Notes under the pieces: generated by a model
What the model saw: only the letters and a program-made list of their open reading frames with translations
Database searches by the model: none
Told to the model about the DNA's origin: nothing
From: Drosophila miranda
Lineage: Eukaryota; Arthropoda; Insecta; Diptera; Drosophilidae
Assembly: GCF_003369915.1 (NCBI RefSeq)
Contig: NW_022881614.1
Coordinates: 28,217,326 to 28,281,325 of the forward strand
DNA length: 64,000 nucleotides
Direction: 5' to 3'
Made by a program: the position numbers and the translations under genes
In this document: one piece after another, positions 21,833-34,527 of the stretch
Layout of the letters: every line of letters begins with the position of its first letter
Numbering within the stretch: the stretch's first letter is position 1

Positions 21833-24800
21833 ATGGACCCCTTCACTCAGGTACAACGTTTTGGCCCCGCACACAGTGAAGCCCTTTGTCTAACTGATTT
21901 GCATTTGTGTTGCAATTTTCCAGCACATGCTTGAAAAGGCGGAACAGCGCAGTCGCGCGCTCGGCATCAGCAACGCCAGCAAACCATGCAGCTAGCATCA
22001 TCCGTGCTCAAAAACAGCCTATGCCCAACAGGAGTCACTCGCCAGCAGGTCACAGCATCAGCAGCATCAGTAGCAGCAGCGGCGGCGGCAAAGTTGTGAT
22101 CCTGGACAAGGCATTGCTGGAGGCATCGCCGACCAAGCCGCTGCGTCACTATGCGGCCATCAACAAAGAAAACATGGAAATGGGCATCGAGATAAACATA
22201 ACATCAGCCAAGGCAAGTTTTGCCTCTACTCAGTCCTCATTTCCCCGTGTTCACTCCCGTGCCCTAGTCTTTGTCTCGGTGCTATTTGTTTTGGTGGTGT
22301 CCTTTGTCATTGAGTTTCCTCATTGTGCTTCGCTGTTTCACACATATGTATGTACATTAGGTGCAAGTTGAAATTCAAGAGCAAGAGGTGACGGATGACG
22401 AGGAGACGCCTGGCGGTGCTGTGGATAATCCCGTCCAGGCGATCAATCAGCCGCTGGCAAGATTGCGGGACACCTCGAGGAGTCAATTGAAGCGAATGGG
22501 TGACTTGTACTCCAATACTGCCGACCTGTCCTCTCCCATCCATCGTACGGAGGCGCAGTTCCATGCAGGTGACGATGACGACGACTCAAGTCGACGGTGT
22601 CCTCGTCAGGGCAAACAGCGATTAGGCAAGCTGGCTGCACTGGCCGACACCATTAACCAGTGGGAAGACGACACAGCGCATCACGATGTGCACAGACCAA
22701 TTGAAGCAGTGGCAGTACCTCCAACCAAAACTGATTTGCCCAGCCGGCGGGGAGAGAAAGGACCTGCCCCGCAACCGCCTAAGCGAGACGAGGGCGACGA
22801 AGGCGGGAAAACAAAGCAATTGAAATGGGATCCCAAGGTACTAAGCTCATTGGAGGCCCAAGGTTTTCAACGCCGTGATTCGTCCACCATTAAACATACC
22901 TATGATTATGCCAAACAGGGAGAGGCGGCAGCCACTGCAACTGACACTGCCAAGCCGCCAGTTCCGAGAAAATCGACGGCTTTCAGCAAGGTGGCCAGGA
23001 CTTTTGTGCCCACCGCTTCAGCAGCGGTATCCACGAAAATAGCTTCTGTCTCCGGTACAAGCGTCAAGTCTGGCTTAGTATCTGGGCGAGCAGCCATCTT
23101 TGAAAACAAAGCGGGCGCTGGAGGGCAGATGCAAGGAGGACACCGCTTCCAAAAGTATCCGTGCGAGCTGTCACTTAAGGAGCGTATAAAGCTTTTTGAG
23201 ACCGGCAGCAATAAGGCCATACTGCCGAAGGCTCCAATAGCATCTGGAGCCAGCATTACTCAGATAAGACAAGAGGAGTCGAAAGGTGAGTGCGTCTTCG
23301 GTGGTATATTAAGCCTAACTCCCATTGCTGCTTTTCCTGATCCCATAGCCCATGTTGCTGCTGTGCATCCTGTCACAGCGGCTGCTATCTCCTCTACTGT
23401 GAGCGCTGTGGCGGCTCACAAGCCCAAGCCAGAGAATAAGTTGCGCGATAAGGTGGCTGCCCTTGTGGCCAATGCCCAGTCCAGTGCGGAGAGCCGCATT
23501 AAGGATATTGATCGCCAACGTCAGGAAGACATGCAAATCATCGCAAATCGCTTCAACAAACAGAAGGAACTCTTTGTTCCGCAGCCAGCGGCAAGAGCGA
23601 CTCCAGCGCCAGCGTCCGCATCAGTACCGTTGACAGTAAGCAAGGCGGTACGACCCATGCCGCCGCCGCCACCGCCGCCCATATCTGGCCTCTCACCTGC
23701 CATCGCCACCATCGCCACATGTAAGCACCGATTAATGGTACATGAACATTGTAGCTGACACTATTGTAATTTCAGCTGGGGATGCGCCAATTATCGAGGA
23801 GTCAAAACGCGCTCGCAAATCAAATTCAGAGCGCCTCTAACCCGTCCTATCTGACCTCGACTCGAGTGGAGAAAACTGCTGTGCGACGGTAACAGCCACA
23901 GCCACCGACGACAGCGACCAACAGGAGCAAGACGAAACTGAAAGGTGCGCTGACAAATGCTACTCCTGCTTGCTTTTCTTTATCTGCATTGAATAACCAT
24001 CTTACCTTTTGACTGATCGACTGATGTAGCCCTAGCCCTCACATAGCTTTAATTCCCCATAGACAAGGCCAACAATAAAAATCTTGCTTAACTAACCGTT
24101 TATCTTTGATTCGTGCAGTTGCATGGATGAGTCGGAGGACCAGCCGCGGACTGAGGACAGCAGCACCGGCATGTGCAATGGCAGCCTTGGTCGCGAGATT
24201 ATGAACGCAGTGCAGCGCAATGAGGCGGAGATACAGCAGCAAGGCAAGAAGGTAAGTTCAGGTAGAAAACTCTGGGATCAGAGGGAGGTCGCAACTAATC
24301 TAATTGTTCTTTGCAGACTGTGCGCTATGCAGATCAGGATTTCTACTACAACCACGAGGGTCAGGACAGTTCGGTTAATTCGTCGCAGGTATCGGCGGGC
24401 ATTGACGACTATCTGGATGAGGCTCTGGTCGAAGACTATGGAAGCACTCAGGATGATGACAGCGATGGCGAGGACGAGCACAACTCCAGCCACCTATCGC
24501 TGGGCGTAAGTTTTCTCTGTTTCCTCTTTTGTTCCACCTACTTATAATCCGTTTTTACAGAGCAAGGGTACAACTGCCTCAAATAGCTTCTCCTTCCGAA
24601 AAAACCCGACTTCAACGAGTTGCCTGCCTGTTGACGAGCATCAGGAGATCATGGACGTGCAGACGCCGCTTCTGAGCGGGGCCCAACCGGTCAGGTCGGA
24701 GCTGAGCGTAAACCAGGACAACGTCCACACAGTGAGCTTCTATCGCCGCCAGCAGAGTGCAAATGTGCGTTACCTACCCCTACCCTCCGCTTCAGCGTGT

Positions 24801-26305
24801 CGCTAATATTTTACTCTTTTACAGAGCTCAAGCTCTACACCGGTGCGCAAGATATGTCGCGAACAGCAGGTGATGCGATCGGCTTTGGCTGGCGACTGCC
24901 ACGCCAAGCACAAGCTAGAATACGACTCACCTCAGCCAGCATGGATGACCACACCGATGATGATGACGAGGAGCTGCAGAATGCACGCGACTCCAATGAT
25001 GCCACCCAGGCGCAGGACAAGATCAAGAAGTTACTGAGCGAGGTGTGCAAGCAGCAGCAAGTTATTGGCCAGGCCAGTCAGGACTTGAATCTGTGCGCAG
25101 CTACCGTGGAGTTCTCCGGCTCCACAGAGTCCGTAGAGGGAGAGCGGTATCTGTTGCTGGCAAGTGAGTTCCGCGTAAACGTTTTTCACATCTATATCCG
25201 TAACTAAATTCCGACATTCTTACAGCTAATCGTCGACAGTCCTGTTTGGATGAGGTACAGCGTCTGCGTGTGGAAAACAGCGTCCGACCGGTGGGTGGAC
25301 CAAAAGAAAAGGGTCTGTTGACTGTCAAGGAGATTACCATTCCGTTGCGGCATGAGTATTTGCGCAAAATGGCCTCGGGCAGCATCAATGGCCATCATCT
25401 CGTTTGTCTTCTCAAGTACAACGAACACGTGCTGGCCACCAAGACTGTGCCGACCATGCCCGGACTGGTGTCCGTTAAGTTACCCGATGTTCTCCAGCTT
25501 AACAATGTCTATGCAGACTTTCGGGTTAGTTTAAAGCATATTTTTTGAGGATTGAGCGCCTTTAATTGATGGTTTTCCTTTGCAGATCACGCTTGAAATC
25601 TACGGAATGCTGGCACAACGGGATCAGTTGCCACACGACCTCAAGTACCACATAAACCTGAACAAGAAGGGCGGCGTAAAGACGCCAAAGAAAAAGGGAG
25701 GCGAGAATCGCTTAGTCTTGCCACCAGTGGAGAGTCCGGCCGGCCCGCATGTAGTGCAAACGCCTCAATTGGTGCAATACGGGTTCGCCATTTTCTCGCT
25801 GCGAGAGATACAGCGCACCAGCTGGACGCTAACCCAAGTGCTATGCGTCAGCCCTCTGGAGGGCGTCGTCCACATGAAGGTCAACTGTGAGCTGTCCGTG
25901 AGCGTGGAGTACAAGGGATTCCTCACTATGTTCGAGGACATATCCGGTTTTGGTGCCTGGCATCGTCGCTGGTGCTATCTCAATGGCTCCGTACTCAACT
26001 TCTGGAAGTACCCCGACGATGAGAAGAAGAAGTCTCCCATGGGCAGCATCGATTTGAATGCGTGCAGCTCACAGAAAGTCACCACCGCGCCGCGCGACAT
26101 CTGCGCCCGCCTCAACACCATGCTGCTCGAGTGCGAGCGCCCGGCCAAGGACACGGATCAAGAATCGCTGATAATAGTGCCCAACGGACGCACCACCACA
26201 GTCCGCCACCTCCTCTCCGCCGATACCAAGGAGGAGCGTGAAGAGTGGTCCGCTTACTTCAACAAGGCCCTGACTCTGCTGCGGGCCTGGGGGCCCACCC
26301 ACTGA
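21833..26305 (+). pseudogene. scra: scraps (anillin) copy 3 with two premature stops
   Basis: Exon 1 is 21833-21850; exon 2 starts at 21924. Exon 2 has lost blocks of sequence after SNASK and reads straight into TAG at 21993-21995. A second stop, TAA, replaces the Tyr codon after SERL at 23838-23840. A 33-bp in-frame deletion removes part of the acidic linker just before MDDHTDDDDEE. The two exons deleted from copy 2 are present here (NAVQRNEAEIQQQGKK and TVRYADQDFYYNHEGQD), and the 10-bp sequence lost from copies 1-2 is intact. The anillin homology and PH domains are open to TGA at 26305, so the 3' half is undamaged. Confidence 0.93.
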
Positions 26306-27606
26306 TGGGACTAACTAACCGCTAACATTTTTGCAATTGCTGTCACCCGTGACCCATGACCCCTGACCCCAGGGGTTTTCTCTTTTTAAGTTTTTTATGT
26401 TCTAATTTCATTGCGTTTGGCTTTTTTTGTTTTTGTCGTTTCTTTGTACAGTATTTAAAAATTCTTCGTATTCTACTGGCACATGTTTGTGTTCGAGTTA
26501 GATATGTATGTATAAAGTATTGTTTAAATACCTTTTATATGTACGACTAGATCATGTAGAACTTATGTATATTGCCTTTAGGATGTGTCTCAAAATATAT
26601 ATGTAAATCCCAGTAAAATCGCTGTTACACACTGATAACTTTATTGGATACTTTTAATATACACATACACATAATAACTCTTGGCTATGAAGTTGTGGGT
26701 ACTTGTGTCGCATTAGCCCTGTGTTAACTATCTCTTAGAATTCCGCTATCAAAAATCCAGTGAGAGTGGCTGCTCAACCATTTTCTTATGCAGTTTCCTG
26801 TGACTGCTTTGGCTGCACAGTTCTCGGGCGTCTTTTCTGTATGTACTGTGTAGGTGGTTGTCGGTTGTTCTGTTGGTAACAGATCATGTCAGGTAGTTTA
26901 TGTAGTGGGTGCTCCCTCCTCTGCCATTTAGTTTTAATGGCGATAAGGTTAAGTATGTCAGTTGGCCATTGGCCTAAAGGCTATCTACAAAATTGTAATA
27001 CACTTTTCCCTCGTAAGTTTTCCTCTAGTTCCCAACGATATCATATGTATATTATATATGTATATATATATATTTTGGATATATATGTAGGTATATTGTG
27101 TTTGACTCTAATTGTTCTGCTCGTCACAGGCGCTTGGTGGTTGTAAATTCTCCAAAATGATTACAAGAGACGAACAGCTGTTGATGTTGCATGTAGAGTG
27201 TGTAGACACCCCTGAAGGGAAGTACCAAATCTTGTATTATTCTTCAATGCCAGATAAGCTGATATGCAGGATTGCAAGTATTTCTCTAGAATATTTTTTG
27301 GTGGCTAGAATACTGGGGGATATTTCTATATAACATTGTGTCTTTACGAGTGTTGAGTGTGGTGGGGCATGGACAGTTGCAACAGAATGGATAAAGCTGA
27401 ATTTCGATGCAAGTCATTGTATTGCAAAAGTTAACTAATTAATTACTAAACCTTATGCCTTGGCCAATATAAAATATAAAAAATAATTGCCTAAGCTTAC
27501 TCATACATACAGGTGTGGGTGTGTATATGCAGGACTTTTGTGCACATACATATGTACGTGTTGTGCGTGCACTTTTAATGAACATTTTAAAATTCAACAC
27601 TTAGGG
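26306..27606. other. unit 3: 3' flank between convergent remnants
   Basis: No gene is seen. About 20 bp (ATCCTGACAGGGGGCTCTTT in the others) is missing just after the scraps stop at about 26372. Otherwise it resembles unit 2. Confidence 0.6.
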
Positions 27607-28069
27607 CTACAATAGAAGTGTACAGTAAACAATAAAATAAATTAAAATGTTAAACAATTGATATGCGTAGACAACTCGTAATATACATAAAAAGAGTCGA
27701 CAGCTCCTGTCTCTGAGTTGGGGTGGATGTTGTGGAGGATAGTGGGAGTGGCTAGTGTTTCCGGGGAGAGTGGTGTAATGTGTTAAGGGATTGCCAGCCG
27801 CACTTCCAGCTTGGGCGTTCTGCCGCCGCAGATCGGACCGGGTGGCGGCCGTGATAATCGTGCCGACAATCAGCATCATGGTAGCCATGGTAGTATTGGC
27901 GGCATTGTCCCCGAAAGCTGTGAAGAGCTCCGAGTAGAAGAGTGTGAAGCAGATTCCAAAGGTCTGGGCCGAGGCATTCAGCAGACCGGATGAGGTGCCC
28001 TCCGGCTCGGGGAACGTTAGTTCGGCGCCAAACTCAAAGCCCACCGGCAAGTACCCGGTCATGAAAAAG
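27607..28069 (-). pseudogene. FLVCR-like last exon (unit 3), extended by frameshift
   Basis: The exon proper spans 27751-28069 and has the Gly variant of the last helix. A single-base loss in the C run near 27760 removes the usual stop after LPG, so the frame runs on through former 3' UTR to 27607 with a hydrophobic tail (LFNILIYFIVYCTLLL). The extension is not conserved in the other units. Confidence 0.75.
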
Positions 28070-28128
28070 CTGGAGAGGATTTTGGATTGGATTTTGGGTC
28101 CCAAAGGATATCTGCATATGCCACTCAC

Positions 28129-28222
28129 ATGTAATGGGATTTTAGCAGCCGTTCGACGTGCGATTGTGCTTCCAGTTTGTTTCCAGTGTTTCCACAAAGT
28201 CTACTGTCTTTTGCTCGGCCAT
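28129..28222 (-). pseudogene. short divergent first exon (unit 3)
   Basis: ATG at 28222 opens MAEQKT, then a stop. It is separated from the FLVCR exon by the same 59-bp intron (28070-28128). Confidence 0.38.
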
Positions 28223-28822
28223 ATTCCAATAGTTTCCTACAAGAATAAAATGTTTTTAAATAAATACAAAATTGCACGCTCAAAACAAACTGCAGTGCGA
28301 CCGTTTACGGTATTTTTAATACTTCTCGGTATTTTTACGGTATATCGGTATATAATGGTATATTTTGCCAATTTCATGAATCTATTAAATTTAATTTTCA
28401 ACGTTATATAGAAATCCAATAAAAGCAATTACATAAATTAGGCCAATCAAGTAGAAAATTGCTTCATCAATCGTATTAAACTGTCTGGGCATGGCTAAAT
28501 GTTCTATGTAGCTAGTAATATTCCACGGAATATCAAAAACGAGGAATATGTAAAATAGAACTTGAATTCGTCAGTATATTTGCGGTATATTTTTCAAATG
28601 AGACCGCATATTTTGGTATATTTCCTACCGCCGAAAAAAAAGCGACGCGCATAATTTCGAACAACATCGGTCGCGTAAGGAGTCAGAAAACAAGAAAAAA
28701 AAAAACAAAACGACGCAGACAGCAAACAAATTGTGTAGTGCCAGTAGAAAAAACAATATTTGAAGTGCGCGCAATAAATATTCGCATTCATAGCATCATT
28801 TGCAGCGGCATCAGCAACAAAA
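28223..28822. promoter_or_regulatory. scraps copy 4 promoter region, long form
   Basis: The motif-6-like cluster is at 28303-28370 and the second GTATATTT block at about 28570-28622, as in copy 3. It is the best candidate in the array for an active scraps promoter because the gene downstream is least damaged. Confidence 0.5.
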
Positions 28823-31800
28823 ATGGACCCCTTCACTCAGGTAAAACGTTTTGGCCCCGCACACAGTGAAGCCCTTTGTCTAACTGATTTGCATTTGTGT
28901 TGCAATTTTCCAGCACATGCTTGAAAAGGCGGAACAGCGCAGTCGCGCGCTCGGCATCAGCAACGCCAGCAAATTTCCTTTAACCGAGTGCAGCGTAGCA
29001 TCATCTTCGGTGGCTCAAAATTTGGAACCCACGAAGCCTATGCCCAACAGGAGTCACTCGCCAGCAGGTCACAGCATCAGCAGCAGCAGTAGCAGCAGCG
29101 GCGGCGGCAAAGTTGTGATCCTGGACAAGGCATTGCTGGAGGCATCGCCGACCAAGCCGCTGCGTCACTATGCGGCCATCAACAAAGAAAACATGGAAAT
29201 GGGCATCGAGATAAACATAACATCAGCCAAGGCAAGTTTTGCCTCTACTCAGTCCTCATTTCCCCGTGTTCACTCCCGTGCCCTAGTCTTTGTCTCGGTG
29301 CTATTTGTTTTGGTGGTGTCCTTTGTCATTGAGTTTCCTCATTGTGCTTCGCTGTTTCACACATATGTATGTACATTAGGTGCAAGTTGAAATTCAAGAG
29401 CAAGAGGTGACGGATGACGAGGAGACGCCTGGCGGTGCTGTGGATAATCCCGTCCAGGCGATCAATCAGCCGCTGGCAAGATTGCGGGACACCTCGAGGA
29501 GTCAATTGAAGCGAATGGGTGACTTGTACTCCAATACTGCCGACCTGTCCTCTCCCATCCATCGTACGGAGGCGCAGTTCCATGCAGGTGACGATGACGA
29601 CGACTCAAGTCGACGGTGTCCTCGTCAGGGCAAACAGCGATTAGGCAAGCTGGCTGCACTGGCCGACACCATTAACCAGTGGGAAGACGACACAGCGCAT
29701 CACGATGTGCACAGACCAATTGAAGCAGTGGCAGTACCTCCAACCAAAACTGATTTGCCCAGCCGGCGGGGAGAGAAAGGACCTGCCCCGCAACCGCCTA
29801 AGCGAGACGAGGGCGACGAAGGCGGGAAAACAAAGCAATTGAAATGGGATCCCAAGGTACTAAGCTCATTGGAGGCCCAAGGTTTTCAACGCCGTGATTC
29901 GTCCACCATTAAACATACCTATGATTATGCCAAACAGGGAGAGGCGGCAGCCACTGCAACTGACACTGCCAAGCCGCCAGTTCCGAGAAAATCGACGGCT
30001 TTCAGCAAGGTGGCCAGGACTTTTTGGCCCACCGCTTCAGCAGCGGTATCCACGAAAATAGCTTCTGTCTCCGGTACAAGCGTCAAGTCTGGCTTAGTAT
30101 CTGGGCGAGCAGCCATCTTTGAAAACAAAGCGGGCGCTGGAGGGCAGATGCAAGGAGGACACCGCTTCCAAAAGTATCCGTGCGAGCTGTCACTTAAGGA
30201 GCGTATAAAGCTTTTTGAGACCGGCAGCAATAAGGCCATACTGCCGAAGGCTCCAATAGCATCTGGAGCCAGCATTACTCAGATAAGACAAGAGGAGTCG
30301 AAAGGTGAGTGCGTCTTCGGTGGTATATTAAGCCTAACTCCCATTGCTGCTTTTCCTGATCCCATAGCCCATGTTGCTGCTGTGCATCCTGTCACAGCGG
30401 CTGCTATCTCCTCTACTGTGAGCGCTGTGGCGGCTCACAAGCCCAAGCCAGAGAATAAGTTGCGCGATAAGGTGGCTGCCCTTGTGGCCAATGCCCAGTC
30501 CAGTGCGGAGAGCCGCATTAAGGATATTGATCGCCAACGTCAGGAAGACATGCAAATCATCGCAAATCGCTTCAACAAACAGAAGGAACTCTTTGTTCCG
30601 CAGCCAGCGGCAAGAGCGACTCCAGCGCCAGCGTCCGCATCAGTACCGTTGACAGTAAGCAAGGCGGTACGACCCATGCCGCCGCCGCCACCGCCGCCCA
30701 TATCTGGCCTCTCACCTGCCACGCCACCATCGCCACATGTAAGCACCGATTAATGGTACATGAACATTGTAGCTGACACTATTGTAATTTCAGCTGGGGA
30801 TGCGCCAATTATCGAGGAGTCAAAACGCGCTCGCAAATCAAATTCAGAGCGCCTCTATCCCGTCCTATCTGACCTCGACTCGAGTGGAGAAAACTGCTGT
30901 GCGACGGTAACAGCCACAGCCACCGACGACAGCGACCAACAGGAGCAAGACGAAACTGAAAGGTGCGCTGACAAATGCTACTCCTGCTTGCTTTTCTTTA
31001 TCTGCATTGAATAACCATCTTACCTTTTGACTGATCGACTGATGTAGCCCTAGCCCTCACATAGCTTTAATTCCCCATAGACAAGGCCAACAATAAAAAT
31101 CTTGCTTAACTAACCGTTTATCTTTGATTCGTGCAGTTGCATGGATGAGTCGGAGGACCAGCCGCGGACTGAGGACAGCAGCACCGGCATGTGCAATGGC
31201 AGCCTTGGTCGCGAGATTATGAACGCAGTGCAGCGCAATGAGGCGGAGATACAGCAGCAAGGCAAGAAGGTAAGTTCAGGTAGAAAACTCTGGGATCAGA
31301 GGGAGGTCGCAACTAATCTAATTGTTCTTTGCAGACTGTGCGCTATGCAGATCAGGATTTCTACTACAACCACGAGGGTCAGGACAGTTCGGTTAATTCG
31401 TCGCAGGTATCGGCGGGCATTGACGACTATCTGGATGAGGCTCTGGTCGAAGACTATGGAAGCACTCAGGATGATGACAGCGATGGCGCGGACGAGCACA
31501 ACTCCAGCCACCTATCGCTGGGCGTAAGTTTTCTCTGTTTCCTCTTTTGTTCCACCTACTTATAATCCGTTTTTACAGAGCAAGGGTACAACTGCCTCAA
31601 ATAGCTTCTCCTTCCGAAAAAACCCGACTTCAACGAGTTGCCTGCCTGTTGACGAGCATCAGGAGATCATGGACGTGCAGACGCCGCTTCTGAGCGGGGC
31701 CCAACCGGTCAGGTCGGAGCTGAGCGTAAACCAGGACAACGTCCACACAGTGAGCTTCTATCGCCGCCAGCAGAGTGCAAATGTGCGTTACCTACCCCTA

Positions 31801-33354
31801 CCCTCCGCTTCAGCGTGTCGCTAATATTTTACTCTTTTACAGAGCTCAAGCTCTACACCGGTGCGCAAGATATGTCGCGAACAGCAGGTGATGCGATCGG
31901 CTTTGGCTGGCGACTGCCACGCCAAGCACAAGCTAGAATACGACTCACCTCAGCATTTCGGGATGGCGGAGGCCGGTGCCGGAGCCAGCATGGATGACCA
32001 CACCGATGATGATGACGAGGAGCTGCAGAATGCACGCGACTCCAATGATGCCACCCAGGCGCAGGACAAGATCAAGAAGTTACTGAGCGAGGTGTGCAAG
32101 CAGCAGCAAGTTATTGGCCAGGCCAGTCAGGCCTTGAATCTGTGCGCAGCTACCGTGGAGTTCTCCGGCTCCACAGAGTCCGTAGAGGGAGAGCGGTATC
32201 TGTTGCTGGCAAGTGAGTTCCGCGTAAACGTTTTTCACATCTATATCCGTAACTAAATTCCGACATTCTTACAGCTAATCGTCGACAGTCCTGTTTGGAT
32301 GAGGTACAGCGTCTGCGTGTGGAAAACAGCGTCCGACCGGTGGGTGGACCAAAAGAAAAGGGTCTGTTGACTGTCAAGGAGATTACCATTCCGTTGCGGC
32401 ATGAGTATTTGCGCAAAATGGCCTCGGGCAGCATCAATGGCCATCATCTCGTTTGTCTTCTCAAGTACAACGAACACGTGCTGGCCACCAAGACTGTGCT
32501 GACCATGCCCGGACTGGTGTCCGTTAAGTTACCCGATGTTCTCCAGCTTAACAATGTCTATGCAGACTTTCGGGTTAGTTTAAAGCATATTTTTTGAGGA
32601 TTGAGCGCCTTTAATTGATGGTTTTCCTTTGCAGATCACGCTTGAAATCTACGGAATGCTGGCACAACGGGATCAGTTGCCACACGACCTCAAGTACCAC
32701 ATAAACCTGAACAAGAAGGGCGGCGTAAAGACGCCAAAGAAAAAGGGAGGCGAGAATCGCTTAGTCATGCCACCAGTGGAGAGTCCGGCCGGCCCGCATG
32801 TAGTGCGAACGCCTCAATTGGTGCAATACGGGTTCGCCATTTTCTCGCTGCGAGAGATACAGCGCACCAGCTGGACGCTAACCCAAGTGCTAGGCGTCAG
32901 CCCTCTGGAGGGCGTCGTCCACATGAAGGTCAACTGTGAGCTGTCCGTGAGCGTGGAGTACAAGGGATTCCTCACTATGTTCGAGGACATATCCGGTTTT
33001 GGTGCCTGGCATCGTCGCTGGTGCTATCTCAATGGCTCCGTACTCAACTTCTGGAAGTACCCCGACGATGAGAAGAAGAAGTCTCCCATGGGCAGCATCG
33101 ATTTGAATGCGTGCAGCTCACAGAAAGTCACCACCGCGCCGCGCGACATCTGCGCCCGCCTCAACACCATGCTGCTCGAGTGCGAGCGCCCGGCCAAGGA
33201 CACGGATCAAGAATCGCTGATAATAGTGCCCAACGGACGCACCACCACAGTCCGCCACCTCCTCTCCGCCGATACCAAGGAGGAGCGTGAAGAGTGGTCC
33301 GCTTACTTCAACAAGGCCCTGACTCTGCTGCGGGCCTGGGGGCCCACCCACTGA
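28823..33354 (+). pseudogene. scra: scraps (anillin) copy 4, near-intact, one 1-nt deletion
   Basis: All exons and splice sites are present: 28823-28840, 28914-29231, 29380-30304, 30368 to the donor at 30738, and so on to TGA at 33354. Exon 2 has the full serine-rich stretch and ends at the GC donor. The single lesion I found is a missing T near 30721 (GCCACG where copy 3 has GCCATCG), late in exon 4. After splicing, the frame is shifted and stops within the next exon. Any product would keep the N-terminal half, including the actin/myosin-binding segment, and lose the anillin homology and PH domains. If the deletion is a sequencing error, this would be a full-length gene of about 1200 codons. 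Confidence 0.9.
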
Positions 33355-34400
33355 TGGGACTAACTAACCGCTAACATTTTTGCAATTGCTGTCACCCGTG
33401 ACCCATGACCCCTGACCCCAGATCCTGACAGGGGGCTCTTTAAAGTTTTCTCTTGTTAAGTTTTTTAATGTTCTAATTTCATTGCGTTTGGCTTTTTTTG
33501 TTTTTGTCGTTTCTTTGTACAGTATTTAAAAATTCTTCGTATTCTACTGGCACATGTTTGTGTTCGAGTTAGATATGTATAAAGTATTGTTTAAATACCT
33601 TTTATATGTACGACTAGATCATGTAGAACTTATGTATATTGCCTTTAGGATGTGTCTCAAAATATATATGTAAATCCCAGTAAAATCGCTGTTACACACT
33701 GATAACTTTATTGGATACTTTTAATATACACATACACATAATAACTCTTGGCTATGAAGTTGTGGGTACTTGTGTCGCATTAGCCCTGTGTTAACTATCT
33801 CTTAGAATTCCGCTATCAAAAATCCAGTGAGAGTGGCTGCTCAACCATTTTCTTATGCAGTTTCCTGTGACTGCTTTGGCTGCACAGTTCTCGGGCGTCT
33901 TTTCTGTATGTACTGTGTAGGTGGTTGTCGGTTGTTCTGTTGGTAACAGATCATGTCAGGTAGTTTATGTAGTGGGTGCTCCCTCCTCTGCCATTTGGAA
34001 TTGACTCTAGTTTTAATGGCGATAAGGTTAAGTATGTCAGTTGGCCATTGGCCTAAAGGCTATCTACAAAATTGTAATACACTTTTCCCTCGTAAGTTTT
34101 CCTCTAGTTCCCAACGATATCATATGTATATTATATATGTATATATATATATTTTGGATATATATGTAGGTATATTGTGTATATTGTGTTTGACTCTAAT
34201 TGTTCTGCTCGTCACAGGCGCTTGGTGGTTGTAAATTCTCCAAAATGATTACAAGAGACGAACAGCTGTTGATGTTGCATGTAGAGTGTGTAGACACCCC
34301 TGAAGGGAAGTACCAAATCTTGTATTATTCTTCAATGCCAGATATGCTGATATGCAGGATTGCAAGTATTTCTCTAGAATATTTTTTGGTGGCTAGAATA
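33355..34400. other. unit 4: 3' flank, cut by the assembly gap
   Basis: No gene is seen. Sequence variants (GGAATTGACTCT present, CTTGTTAAG, GATATGCTG) match unit 1 rather than units 2-3. It ends at GGCTAGAATA before the Ns, so the FLVCR part of this unit is not assembled. Confidence 0.6.
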
Positions 34401-34450
34401 NNNNNNNNNNNNNNNNNNNNNNNNNNNNNNNNNNNNNNNNNNNNNNNNNN
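34401..34450. other. assembly gap (50 N)
   Basis: A run of 50 Ns, probably a placeholder of unknown true size. The missing interval should contain the end of scraps unit 4, possibly more units, the upstream part of the 3' LTR and most of one ISY copy. Confidence 0.99.
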
Positions 34451-34470
34451 ATTTTGAGTATCGGGTATAA
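34451..34470 (-). mobile_element. ISY/DINE-1 fragment (terminal 20 bp)
   Basis: ATTTTGAGTATCGGGTATAA is the terminal segment shared by all ISY copies here. The rest is in the gap. Confidence 0.75.
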
Positions 34471-34527
34471 AAAATATTGGAGTTTGTTTGTTATGAGCAA
34501 CTATTTATTGCATGACCGAAAAAAAAA
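34471..34527 (+). mobile_element. 3' LTR of Ulysses-like element, fragment A
   Basis: Matches 7963-8012 of the 5' LTR (AATATTGGAGTTTGTTTG...TGCATGACCGAAAA). It is interrupted in its A-run by two ISY copies; the LTR resumes at 36761. Confidence 0.85.

Larger units (their letters stand above)
11201..34400. repeat. tandem array of scraps + FLVCR-fragment units, 6.5-7.0 kb period
   Basis: Four head-to-tail units share near-identical sequence. The scraps stop codons fall at 12788, 19300, 26305 and 33354, giving periods of 6512, 7005 and 7049 bp. Unit 1 starts inside a scraps exon at the junction with the retroelement. Unit 4 runs into the assembly gap before its FLVCR part. The shorter unit 2 is explained by a 450-bp scraps deletion and a smaller promoter deletion. 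Array size in the chromosome may exceed what is assembled. Confidence 0.93.
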
